DNA of 64,000 bases. Source: Bifidobacterium goeldii (GTDB lineage Bacteria > Actinomycetota > Actinomycetes > Actinomycetales > Bifidobacteriaceae). The notes below the pieces were generated by a model, which made no database searches, had not been told where the DNA came from, and saw only the letters and a program-made list of their open reading frames with translations. The position numbers and the translations under genes are program-made. Each line of letters starts with the position of its first letter. Position 1 is the stretch's first letter. Where the stretch lies: contig NZ_QXGL01000004.1 in assembly GCF_003951095.1 (NCBI RefSeq), forward strand, positions 186,001 through 250,000. The letters are read 5' to 3'. Positions 6,882 through 15,302 of this stretch are shown piece after piece.

Positions 6882-9800
6882 CGGCCTTCACCGTAGATTT
6901 CGCTAATGCGCGAGACGATTTGGTCGACTTCTTTATCCGGGTTGACGAAGGCGCCAACGCTCCACACGGTCATTACTGACCAGCCGAGTGAAGACAGGTC
7001 TTGCATCATCACACGGTGGCGTTCACGAGTGGATTGCACGCTCATGAATTGCGAATCATCGGTAAGCACAGCAAGGGCATACGGCTTGTCTCCCACCCCG
7101 ACAACCAGTGGGATGCGCAGTCCCTTGTCGAAACCATATTCGACAGCCACGTTGAGTCCGCGAGCGCGAATACGTTCCGCAAGGTCGTTGAAGAGCACGT
7201 TCTGCGAACGCTCAACGAGTTCTGGACGTACCACAGTGTCGTCAACTTGCTCAACCCAACGCAACATGGTCTTGAGCAGCTTGGGGCCAGGCTGGTGCAG
7301 GCGTTCGTCGTCCAAGTCGTCGGAACCGAATGCGGACACGATGTCGAGATGACGATCAGCGAGTGCAAGCGCGTCGAGCAGCATGCCTCGGCCGCCTTCG
7401 CTTTCGAGCAGGCCGAACTGTTGGAGCAGACGACCGTGCACGGTTTTGGCATAGCACAGCGAAAGGATGACATCCGTTGCTTGAGCGCCGGCAACTTCGT
7501 TAATGCTGATAAGGCGAACGTGGCGTAGGAATTTGCCCATTGCCTCGTTGCGTACTGCCAGTGATTTGAGTTCAGCACCAAGGCGAGCGCGGAAGACTTC
7601 CGTCAAGGTGACAACGCCAAGCGTGTAACTGATTGGTACGACGCTGAATCCGGCGGCGCGTTCGGTAATGAGGCGAACGACTTCGTCGATTTCCTGCTGA
7701 CTGCTTTCTACCAGTCCGGTAGCCATTACTGGAGTACCGTTAGCGTCTTCGACCTTGTGGAAGTGGACTTTGCCTTGCGAACCGTCAGTAGTGACGTCGT
7801 AGCTGATCTCGCCGTAGCCGTGCGATTCGAGGAATGCGGATAGGCGTGGTGAGCGGCGTACCGAATGCGTGCGCACGTGTACGCATGGCAGCAGCTCGAT
7901 CAGTGCGGCAACGCTTGGTGAGGTTACGGTATCTTTGTGCGCGAGCACGACGACTTGGCGTGCACGGCACACGATGGTGAGTAGTTGGATGGCAGGCAAG
8001 TGTGCTGCAGCATCGATAATTACCACGTCGGTCAGCGTTGATGGCTCAGTTAGCGCGGCAAGTGTTGCAGGTGTTGCTACGATAATCGGCTTTGCAGCAG
8101 CAAGGATTTCGGGATGGTCCTTGCGAATACGGCTCAGCGGAATACGCGTTTTGCTAGCCAGTGCAGTGTGCAGCTGGTTCGCTTCCTGCGTGCGTGAGAA
8201 CAGCATGTCACATAGGCGACGCATAGACTCTTGTGCGACCATCGGGCCGATCGAACGCACATGTTCGACATCCACTTGTGCGAAACGGTCTGCGGCAGTT
8301 TGCAATGCTGAACCGTCTTGGTTGGAGATGATCGCAGAAGCGCGCACAATGTTCTCAAAAACGGTAGTCCACCATGCAAGTTGCAGCTCACCGTCTACTG
8401 CGTCAACAGCTACGCGACGCGTATGCAGATCGTCAACAAGCTCGTTAAGTCCCGCAGTAGCAAATTCCTGTTCCAAACGGCAGCGTTCCGGCAACGTGTC
8501 GAGCGCAATATGGTCGTCAAACAGTGCTTTGAGACGCTCTTCAACTTTGACAAAGTCGAGCGTTTCCAGATTGCCACCCTGCACCGTGGTTGCCAACACT
8601 GCGTCGAGTGCGGTCAGATCACGGGCGAGTTCCTCTTGCGTGGCGATAATATCGTCCAGCTTAGGCGGCAACACTGGCCAGCCACCATGCGGCACAAACA
8701 TGCGCCACTGGGCAGCCTGCTTAGCAACGACTTGCAGCGCATCATGCAGGTTTTCAACCTGTGCGCCCACGCGCAGCAGGCTCTTCGCTTCCTTAACGTG
8801 ACGGCGACGCTCCCAGAAGCCAATCGTCGTGCCTTCAGCCTTGCGATCAGCTTTGGATTTGCTTGCTTCGATCATTGAATCAATGTCACGCTCGAAGATC
8901 TCCGGCTGGAACACGTCCAATACGCGGCGCAGATTCTTGAGCACCATGACTTGGCGCCCCCACTCTTGCGCAGTGTTAGGGATCGGGAAGCCGCATGCTT
9001 GTACGGTGGAGGCAACCTGTTCGCGAGTGAGCGGCAGCAGTTTGCGCAGCAGATCAACCACGCGCTGGTATACGGTTACAGCTTCCTCTTCGGAGGTAAT
9101 GGAAGCTTTGAACCATGCAGTATCTTCAGGGCCAAGCGTGTATTCGCCAAGTTCGCCAGCACGGCGCAACTTACCAGACCATTCTTCGAGGTTGCCATTT
9201 AACGCGCGAGCAGCCTGCTGGCTTAACCGCACACGCGTTGCCGGATGTGTTGGCAATGTGGCAATGCTCGCCAAGTTTTGAATGGTTTGGTAGGCGGAAA
9301 CACCCCATTGCTTGTCAACAGAATGCAAATCGCCCAAATAGCGCGTCAGTCGCGAACGAACGCCAACAAGCTCGTCTGCAAGCTGATCAAAACGAGAGCT
9401 TGCAACGCCCGGCTGGAAACTGACAGCGGCGATAAGCTGACGATCAATATTAGCGTTGCCCCGCTCATCAGCCACGTCCAAGACTTGGCCGGAAAGCTCA
9501 TTAGCATTGATCGCCTGGCGGAAACGTCGCTTTTGATCAGCCACGCACGGCACATACAGCACACTGCGACCGTTCATCACACAGCGTGAAGCAATAGCGG
9601 CAGCCTGATCGGCAGTATCACGGCCGGACGTAACGTCTACAGCCACCGAGTGGCCGGCAGCAGCGATTTCAGCAGCATAACGAACCGTGTTGTCGACATC
9701 ACCGACTTCAAATTCACTGTGCGGGTCAGCATCAAACGGACTGTACGCGGGCGTATTGCCATCTTTGAGCGCAGCCGCAGCATCTGTATTGCCTGCGAGC

Positions 9801-10498
9801 GCATCAAGCACAGTGTTACCAGTCGGGCCGTCTTTGAGTTGGTCGATAATATGCTGGCTTTCCGCCAAAATCAGCGAATCAGGCGACATAAAGCAGCCGA
9901 GCATAATCTGACGTTCAATAGCGAAATCAGGGAATGCTTCAGATGCGAGCCGACCAATCGCCGCGAATACAGCGGATGTTTCTGGCGTGCCGCTCTCATA
10001 GTTGGCGCCATTGAACAGCTCATGCTCGTCGATAGCAACATGCTGGCCATGCATCGCGGAAACAAACGCCGGATTCAAGCGCACGTGCCCGATAAAGCGG
10101 ATTGTCGCAGCAGTCCCATCATCGCTGCCAGGCTGAACGGCAACCGGATACAGCAGTACCGGCATGGAATTATCCGTCCACGTGGCTACGCCAACAATGA
10201 GCGACAATTCTGCCACGCCGCTAATACGCAGTTTCGCTGCCTGATCGTCCAGTACGCGTTCAAGTCGACGATTGGCAGCGCGCAGCATGCCATTGTCGCG
10301 GAAGAGCAGATCCAGCGACGCGTGACCGCCTGCGAACAGTTGCGCAATACCAGACGGATGCGCGTGAGTCAGGTCGAGTTTGGCGCCAAGCTGGTTAATG
10401 TCTTCCAATGGCGACGGCACAAGACCACTGCGATATTGCTCATGCCACTGCCGCATGCGCTCAAGCGAACCGTTCGCCTGCTGAGTGCTCTCGCTCAT
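6878..10498 (-). CDS. Large helicase/nuclease-like protein with degenerate catalytic motifs
   Basis: 1206 aa. The layout resembles actinobacterial DUF4011/DUF3320-type SF1 helicase plus PD-(D/E)XK proteins. Where a Walker A loop should be (about residues 284-302) it reads VAVDVTSGRDTADQAAAIA, with no GxGK[ST]. The DExx-box position (about 825-831) is VVIIDAAAH, and the GDPxQ position (about 852-860) is LAHKDTVTS. A helicase-like SINEVAGAQATDVILSL survives at about 998-1014. The C-terminal domain (about 1103-1195) aligns with the Vsr-like nuclease end (RERHRVMMQDLSSLGWSVMT, then VWSVGAF), but the usual RIDL and ECDG residues are RIPL and LTDD. The long intact frame suggests selection for a non-enzymatic role. 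The FHA gene ends 9 bp upstream and the small gene overlaps it. Confidence 0.75.
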   Translation of the reverse strand: MSESTQQANGSLERMRQWHEQYRSGLVPSPLEDINQLGAKLDLTHAHPSGIAQLFAGGHASLDLLFRDNGMLRAANRRLERVLDDQAAKLRISGVAELSLIVGVATWTDNSMPVLLYPVAVQPGSDDGTAATIRFIGHVRLNPAFVSAMHGQHVAIDEHELFNGANYESGTPETSAVFAAIGRLASEAFPDFAIERQIMLGCFMSPDSLILAESQHIIDQLKDGPTGNTVLDALAGNTDAAAALKDGNTPAYSPFDADPHSEFEVGDVDNTVRYAAEIAAAGHSVAVDVTSGRDTADQAAAIASRCVMNGRSVLYVPCVADQKRRFRQAINANELSGQVLDVADERGNANIDRQLIAAVSFQPGVASSRFDQLADELVGVRSRLTRYLGDLHSVDKQWGVSAYQTIQNLASIATLPTHPATRVRLSQQAARALNGNLEEWSGKLRRAGELGEYTLGPEDTAWFKASITSEEEAVTVYQRVVDLLRKLLPLTREQVASTVQACGFPIPNTAQEWGRQVMVLKNLRRVLDVFQPEIFERDIDSMIEASKSKADRKAEGTTIGFWERRRHVKEAKSLLRVGAQVENLHDALQVVAKQAAQWRMFVPHGGWPVLPPKLDDIIATQEELARDLTALDAVLATTVQGGNLETLDFVKVEERLKALFDDHIALDTLPERCRLEQEFATAGLNELVDDLHTRRVAVDAVDGELQLAWWTTVFENIVRASAIISNQDGSALQTAADRFAQVDVEHVRSIGPMVAQESMRRLCDMLFSRTQEANQLHTALASKTRIPLSRIRKDHPEILAAAKPIIVATPATLAALTEPSTLTDVVIIDAAAHLPAIQLLTIVCRARQVVVLAHKDTVTSPSVAALIELLPCVHVRTHSVRRSPRLSAFLESHGYGEISYDVTTDGSQGKVHFHKVEDANGTPVMATGLVESSQQEIDEVVRLITERAAGFSVVPISYTLGVVTLTEVFRARLGAELKSLAVRNEAMGKFLRHVRLISINEVAGAQATDVILSLCYAKTVHGRLLQQFGLLESEGGRGMLLDALALADRHLDIVSAFGSDDLDDERLHQPGPKLLKTMLRWVEQVDDTVVRPELVERSQNVLFNDLAERIRARGLNVAVEYGFDKGLRIPLVVGVGDKPYALAVLTDDSQFMSVQSTRERHRVMMQDLSSLGWSVMTVWSVGAFVNPDKEVDQIVSRISEIYGEGR

Positions 10499-10507
10499 GA
10501 ATTCGAC

Positions 10508-12004
10508 TCACTTCCCTACCGCATTGCGGTAATCCCTGTATCCCGCATTTCGTTCAAGTGCTGCATCAATGTCCGCGTTGCCTTGTGCTGCAAGCCAAGC
10601 GTACAAATCATCGTACAGCGATGGATTCATGGCTAAGAATGGCAGCAACTGCGGGTGGCGGGCGATTTCAAACTGTTCAGTAAAGTCCGAGGTGCGCTTA
10701 GCATCATCGGAGGTGAATCCGCCTGCTTCAATACGCTGTTCGCTGCGGCGGAACTCCCCCTTGGAAACACGTTCGAACACTGACCCTGGTTCGAATATTG
10801 GCTTGAATGTTTCGGTTTCATCCGGCTGTACAGACGGCTCAGCGAATCGACGATGTTCTTCGGGAATATCGGCGCGTTCTGCGGCAGCAGTCTGCCCAGC
10901 AACCTGCTCGCCGATCAGTGACTGTGCAGTGGTGCTCGCAGCAGATTCGACTGCAGTGTTTGTGTCGCCCGTATTGGCGATATCAGAGTGACCGGCTTGT
11001 ACGTCGACCGTGACTGTCTGCTCATCGACGGCGGTCGTATTGCCTGACGCAGTAACGTTTTCTTCAACAGCTGTTTCGACAGTTTCAACTGTTTCGGCGC
11101 CCGCCACATCATGTTGTGCAGCTTCACCTTGCGCCGGCGCTGCGCTTTCTACTTGTGGCTCGGTAGATGCCTGCTCGGCACTTGCATCATTTGCATCGCC
11201 CGTATCAGCCGATGTAGCAACACTTTCCTCAACGTGTGCTTGAGTCGGCACTTCTGCTGGCTCTTCAGCAGACTCAGTAGGTTCAGCCGACGACGGCTCA
11301 CCGTCAGCATCGTCAGCCAACGCGTCAGCGAACAGATCGCGCGGTGATGCTGGTTTAGGCGTCTCGCCTGGCACATGAATCGGCATTGAGTCAGGCATCG
11401 AATCCTCATCATCGTCTGCACCGGCTAAGCCGTTCAGTCCATGCAATCCATTATTCAGATCGCGCACACGGCGGCGCACAGTGTCTGCGCTGAACGCGGC
11501 AGTCGGCTCGCCAGCACGCAAATCAAGAATGTCATCTACTGACATTTCAGCAGCATCAGGCTCCTGCTGTTCCTGCTTCACCGTGTCAAGCGCATAACCG
11601 AACAGGTCCGGCACGGTGAACGTCTCGCTGACCGGCTTAGCAACGCGAATAAAGTCAACTGGCACATCACCGAACTGCATACGAATCGGCGAGGTTGGCA
11701 GCAGAAAATCAGACTGCACTGGCAGTCGCATCAAGTCGCCATTGCCGCGCACCACGTAAGAACCGTTGGTGGAACCGAGATCACGGAGAGTGCCGCTGCC
11801 TGCTCCACTGACAGTAAACAGCGCGTGCCGCTTTGACATGGAACGGGTGCCATCGCTCACTTCGAGACGCTGATGACCGTCGTCAGGCAAAGGGCGCAGC
11901 GGCTTACGACCGATTTCAATACTTTCGCCCGGCTTCACGCTTATCTGGTCGACGCCGTTGATCCTAATCGTCCACTGCTGCGTCGTCCGCTGTTCACCGT
12001 TCAC
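10508..12004 (-). CDS. FHA-domain protein with acidic linker and vLRR-like C-terminus
   Basis: 498 aa. The N-terminal FHA domain (about residues 10-115) has the phosphothreonine-binding residues: IGRKP, SKRHALF and GSTNGSYV. A linker of about 270 residues is rich in Ala, Glu, Thr and Asp. The C-terminus (HPQLLPFLAMNPSLYDDLYA, then WLAAQGNADIDAALERN) resembles the variant leucine-rich-repeat domain common in actinobacterial proteins. It probably binds a Thr-phosphorylated partner made by a PknB-type kinase. The GTG start at 12004 is preceded by GAAAGGAAG. It is the first gene of an operon with the pseudo-helicase (9-bp gap) and the small basic protein. Confidence 0.88.
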   Translation of the reverse strand: MNGEQRTTQQWTIRINGVDQISVKPGESIEIGRKPLRPLPDDGHQRLEVSDGTRSMSKRHALFTVSGAGSGTLRDLGSTNGSYVVRGNGDLMRLPVQSDFLLPTSPIRMQFGDVPVDFIRVAKPVSETFTVPDLFGYALDTVKQEQQEPDAAEMSVDDILDLRAGEPTAAFSADTVRRRVRDLNNGLHGLNGLAGADDDEDSMPDSMPIHVPGETPKPASPRDLFADALADDADGEPSSAEPTESAEEPAEVPTQAHVEESVATSADTGDANDASAEQASTEPQVESAAPAQGEAAQHDVAGAETVETVETAVEENVTASGNTTAVDEQTVTVDVQAGHSDIANTGDTNTAVESAASTTAQSLIGEQVAGQTAAAERADIPEEHRRFAEPSVQPDETETFKPIFEPGSVFERVSKGEFRRSEQRIEAGGFTSDDAKRTSDFTEQFEIARHPQLLPFLAMNPSLYDDLYAWLAAQGNADIDAALERNAGYRDYRNAVGK

Positions 12005-12198
12005 GTGCCGCTCTTCCTTTCACGTCTCCCGTACGTTCGCACACTATCAGCCATTGTGTCATGGTTCCCTGTGTTTTCACGCATTACAGGCTTACGAATT
12101 GCAACATTATCGCATTGCCCCGCGCGTCGCACGCTGTAACGCGTTCCGCAAGTCACTTACGTATCACGTACTAGCCACCTAGTGGGCAGATAAGTAGG

Positions 12199-12236
12199 CG
12201 TGTACACCTTGCTGATACGTGTGCACCTTGCTGATA
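12199..12236 (+). repeat. Two tandem 19-bp direct repeats
   Basis: CGTGTACACCTTGCTGATA (12199-12217) is followed at once by CGTGTGCACCTTGCTGATA (12218-12236), with one mismatch. Each copy holds a near-palindromic GTGYRCAC core. It lies between convergent transcription from rplL and the FHA promoter region. Confidence 0.8.
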
Positions 12237-12242
12237 TAACGC

Positions 12243-12278
12243 GAGAACCCCGCGCCGCAGAACGGCAACGGGGTTCTC
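12243..12278 (-). terminator. Terminator of the rplJ-rplL operon
   Basis: GAGAACCCCG at 12243-12252 pairs perfectly with CGGGGTTCTC at 12269-12278, and an inner GCCG/CGGC pair extends the stem. It lies about 48 bp after the rplL stop. Confidence 0.8.
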
Positions 12279-12325
12279 GAACAGCTTCGAACGCTGGTAA
12301 TGTGCGGGCTTCACTCCCGCGATCA

Positions 12326-12709
12326 TTACTTGAGCTCGACGGTGGCGCCAGCCTCTTCCAGCTGAGCCTTAGCCTTCTCGGCGTCTTCCTTCTTAGCCTT
12401 CTCGAGGATGGCCTTCGGAGCGCCGTCCACCAGAGCCTTGGCCTCAGCCAGGCCAGCGTTGGTGATGGCCTTGACAGCCTTGATGACCTGGATCTTCTTG
12501 TCGCCGACAGCGGTCAGCACGACGTCGAACTCGGTCTTCTCTTCTTCCTCAGCGCCAGCGCCAGCAGCCGGAGCGGCAACAGCGACAGCAGCCGGGGCAG
12601 CAGCCTCGACGTCGAACTTCTCTTCGAAGGCCTTCACGAACTCAGAGAGCTCGACGAGGGTCATTTCACCGAAAGCTTCCAGGAGCTCTTCGTTGGTGTA
12701 CTTAGCCAT
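12326..12709 (-). CDS. rplL: 50S ribosomal protein L7/L12
   Basis: 127 aa. It has the N-terminal dimerisation helix ([20 protein letters not shown]), an Ala/Pro-rich flexible hinge (about residues 35-55) and the C-terminal factor-binding domain ending [20 protein letters not shown] and [13 protein letters not shown]. Four to six copies bind L10 in the ribosome stalk and recruit translation factors. The ATG at 12709 follows GAAAGGAAG. It is downstream of rplJ with a 105-bp spacer and shares its leader control. Confidence 0.98.
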   Translation of the reverse strand: MAKYTNEELLEAFGEMTLVELSEFVKAFEEKFDVEAAAPAAVAVAAPAAGAGAEEEEKTEFDVVLTAVGDKKIQVIKAVKAITNAGLAEAKALVDGAPKAILEKAKKEDAEKAKAQLEEAGATVELK

Positions 12710-12814
12710 GATGGCTTCCTTTCATTCTGGCAGCGGTATGCAATCTCGCACGTGCCCGCTACCTCAATGTGTGTTTGTTTTCCGAATGAGTTCATGCGGC
12801 AAGCCGCATGGGGA

Positions 12815-13336
12815 TCAAGCTGCCTTTTCCTGCTTCTCGCGCAGAGCGTCGATCGTACGCACAGCCTTGGTCGGCAGGGCGGTGAACAGGTACGCGGCCT
12901 TGGCGGTCGTGGCCTTGAGGTCGCCAGCGAACTTGGACAGCAGCTGCGGGCGAGACATCATGTCCGCCAGCTTCTTTGCACCCTCGCCATCGTAGACGGT
13001 GCCATCAGCATAGCCGCCGGAGATAACAAGAGCCTTGTTGGTCTTGGCAAAGTCACGCAGCGTCTTTGCAGCCTCAATGAAGTCGCCCTTCACGAAGGTG
13101 ATGGCGGTCGGGCCCTTGAGCAGGTCGTCAAGACCCTCAATGCCCGCTTCCTTGGCAGCAATACGCGCCAGCGTGTTCTTAGCCACAGTGTAGGAAGTAT
13201 CGCGGCCTAGCTTTTCGCGCAGTTCGGAAACCTGCGGAACGGTAAGCCCGCGGTACTCGGTCAGGTAGACAGCGTCAGCGTTACGGAACTGCTCCGTAAG
13301 CTGAGCGACCACCGCTTCCTTTTCGGGCCTCTTCAT
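12815..13336 (-). CDS. rplJ: 50S ribosomal protein L10
   Basis: 173 aa starting MKRPEKEAVVAQLTEQF, with the L10 signature (DAVYLTEYRGLTVPQVSELR, KNTLARIAAKEAG) and a C-terminal helix that binds L7/L12 dimers. The open frame extends upstream to 13627, but the ATG at 13336 with GGAAGGA in front and the family start fix the N-terminus. It is the platform protein of the stalk and normally represses its own mRNA together with L12 by binding the leader. Confidence 0.97.
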   Translation of the reverse strand: MKRPEKEAVVAQLTEQFRNADAVYLTEYRGLTVPQVSELREKLGRDTSYTVAKNTLARIAAKEAGIEGLDDLLKGPTAITFVKGDFIEAAKTLRDFAKTNKALVISGGYADGTVYDGEGAKKLADMMSRPQLLSKFAGDLKATTAKAAYLFTALPTKAVRTIDALREKQEKAA

Positions 13337-13540
13337 GGCGTTCCTTCCTAGATCGGCCGTTGATCTTTCAGCTGGAACAGCATGCCAAACAGAGCAATAA
13401 AAAAGCCCTGCACACAGGCAGAGCAACACACACCGCGTTTGTCTTATCGACTTGCGGCAACCCGCGACGGGGCACATATTTCTCAACCTGCGCTGGCTTG
13501 GCGAACCAAACTTCGTGAGGCATACGCCTCCAACCAACGG
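13337..13540 (-). promoter_or_regulatory. L10 leader region of rplJ
   Basis: The 200 bases before rplJ contain no ORF but do contain a set of stems and an attenuator-type hairpin (13405-13424 with a U run). This is the position and organisation of the ribosomal L10 leader, in which L10-L12 binding favours termination. The promoter should lie between about 13430 and 13565. The exact leader boundaries are inferred. Confidence 0.7.
13399..13424 (-). terminator. Attenuator hairpin in the rplJ leader
   Basis: On the minus strand GCTCTGC pairs with GCAGGGC (one G-U) around CTGTGT and is followed by TTTTTTATT. It is the best intrinsic terminator shape in the leader and lies about 65 bp before the rplJ start. 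Confidence 0.75.
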
Positions 13541-13565
13541 TCTGTGGTTTACGAATGAATAAAAT

Positions 13566-13600
13566 ACGCCCGGGCACTGACTTTCGTCAATCCCGGGCGT
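13566..13600 (-). terminator. Terminator after the MHS transporter gene
   Basis: ACGCCCGGG (13566-13574) pairs with CCCGGGCGT (13592-13600), with an inner TGAC/GTCA pair, and the minus strand continues ATTTTATTC. It insulates rplJ from the transporter gene. Confidence 0.85.
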
Positions 13601-13663
13601 GTCGCACACGATATATCCCAGCCTCACGCGATCACGTGGACTAGAAGATCAAAGCTGTAACAA

Positions 13664-14974
13664 TCACAGCTCGTAATCCTTGTCCTTGCTTTCCTTGATC
13701 AGGAACAGAGCAACCAGTGCCAGCGCAGCCATCACAGCCATGTACCAGCCGACGGACATAACGCCGTGGGTCTCCACCAACCAAGTAGCCAGAGACGGAG
13801 CGAATGCGCCACCAAAGATTGCAGCGAGGTTGTAGCTCAAGCCAGCGCCAGAGTAACGCACGTTAGTCGGGAACAGCTCAGGCAGGTATGCGCCGCACGG
13901 TCCGAACAAACCACCCATGAACACGAAGCCCACGCACAGGAAGAGCATGATCGTCACCGGGTTGTGCTGCAGCAGAGCCGGAGCAAAGAAGCTGAAGATC
14001 AGCGTGCCTGCAGTGAAGACGATCAGCGTCTTCTTACGGCCGTATTTATCAGCAGCAAGGCAGCCAACCACGATGAACGCGGCGAAGAAGAACACGGAGA
14101 TCATCTGCATACCCAAGTACTGCGGCTGCGTGAAGTTCAGGCCAGCCACACCATAGCTAAGGGACCAAGTGCCGAGGATGTAGAACAGCGTGTAAGTGAT
14201 ACCCATGGCAACCGTGCCCAGCAGCACTTCCTTCCAGTACGGAAGCAGATCAGCGAGCGGGTGCTTGGAAGTGCGCTTTTCAGCAGCAGCCTTCGCGAAG
14301 ATCGGGGTTTCACTCATGCGAGCACGCACGTACAGGCCGATGATCACCAGCACTGCAGAAAGCAGGAACGGGATACGCCAACCGAAAGCGATCATCTGCT
14401 CCTTGCTGAAGCTCGTGGTCAGCAGCAGGTTGATGCCGTATGCGCAGAAGAAGCCGATCGGAGCGCCGAGGTTCGGGAAGGAGCCGAACAGTGCGCGCTT
14501 GTTAGCCGGAGCGTTTTCGGTAGCGACCAGTGCCGCACCGGACCACTCACCAGCCAAGCCCACGCCCTGGCAGGCGCGGCAGATGCACAGGATCACAACA
14601 GACCATGCGCCGATCTGCTCATAGCCAGGCAGCAGGCCAACGACGAACGTGGAGATACCCATCGTCATCAGCGCGATCACCAGCGTCTTCTTGCGGCCCA
14701 TCTTGTCACCGAAATGACCGAACAGCAGCGAGCCGAACGGGCGAGCCAGGAACGAAACAGCGAACGTGACGAATGCCATCAGCGTGGCGAGTGCCGGGTT
14801 CGACTTAGCGACGGAAGTGAAGAAGATCGTGCCGAAGTAGCTTGCGGCAGCGATCGAATAGCAGTAGTTATCGTAAAACTCGATGGCTGTACCGACCATC
14901 GACGCGGCGATGATTTCCGCCACGGAATCTTTTTTAGCGTGTTCAGTAGTAGACGCGACAGCAGTAGCCGACAT
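13664..14974 (-). CDS. MFS transporter, metabolite:H+ symporter (MHS) family
   Basis: About 436 aa with twelve predicted membrane helices. MHS features are the start VGTAIEFYDNYCYSIAAASY, the loop FGHFGDKMGRKKTL between helices 2 and 3, and CRACQGVGLAGEWSGAALVA (helix 4 region). The second half has ADKYGRKKTL. Relatives carry organic acids, proline/betaine, shikimate or alpha-ketoglutarate with protons, and the substrate here cannot be told. The frame opens at 15001, but the ATG at 14974 has GAGAGGGAAG in front and is preferred. It is monocistronic with its own terminator. Confidence 0.9.
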   Translation of the reverse strand: MSATAVASTTEHAKKDSVAEIIAASMVGTAIEFYDNYCYSIAAASYFGTIFFTSVAKSNPALATLMAFVTFAVSFLARPFGSLLFGHFGDKMGRKKTLVIALMTMGISTFVVGLLPGYEQIGAWSVVILCICRACQGVGLAGEWSGAALVATENAPANKRALFGSFPNLGAPIGFFCAYGINLLLTTSFSKEQMIAFGWRIPFLLSAVLVIIGLYVRARMSETPIFAKAAAEKRTSKHPLADLLPYWKEVLLGTVAMGITYTLFYILGTWSLSYGVAGLNFTQPQYLGMQMISVFFFAAFIVVGCLAADKYGRKKTLIVFTAGTLIFSFFAPALLQHNPVTIMLFLCVGFVFMGGLFGPCGAYLPELFPTNVRYSGAGLSYNLAAIFGGAFAPSLATWLVETHGVMSVGWYMAVMAALALVALFLIKESKDKDYEL

Positions 14975-15227
14975 GGCGTCTTCCCTCTCTATTGATTTCA
15001 CTTACTCAGGTTTGTGTTATCGCCGAATACGGGCTAACCGTGGTATGCCATAAGCCCATTCGACGATCAGCGGAAGATGCGTCACGCGCTTGCTTTTGGC
15101 TCAGCGGTGACGCACACCGCTGTGCCTAAGTCCGATAGTGTGGTCTTCCAAGGATGGAAAGGGAAGAAAAATGTCACATAGTGAACGCTGATGTCGCAAT
15201 ACCTCGTAATACGTAATACCAATACAA
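14975..15227. other. Promoter region of the MHS transporter
   Basis: There is no gene here. An 8-bp inverted repeat, TGCGTCAC (15078-15085) and GTGACGCA (15107-15114), lies about 105-140 bp upstream of the transporter start and could be an operator. Nothing else is evident. Confidence 0.4.
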
Positions 15228-15261
15228 ACGCGGTCTCGCTGATTGCTCAACGAGACCGCGT
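15228..15261 (-). terminator. Terminator after the purine permease gene
   Basis: ACGCGGTCTCG (15228-15238) and CGAGACCGCGT (15251-15261) form a perfect 11-bp stem about 42 bp after the permease stop. Confidence 0.8.
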
Positions 15262-15302
15262 GTACATATGCAAACCGCGTAATCGCGTTCAGCGCAGCTG
15301 TA

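Larger units (their letters stand above)
12005..12325. other. Intergenic region upstream of the FHA operon
   Basis: This 321-bp gap between the FHA start and the rplL stop must hold the FHA-operon promoter. It contains two 19-bp direct repeats (12199-12236) and the rplL terminator (12243-12278). No RNA gene or further ORF with a credible start is visible. Confidence 0.6.
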
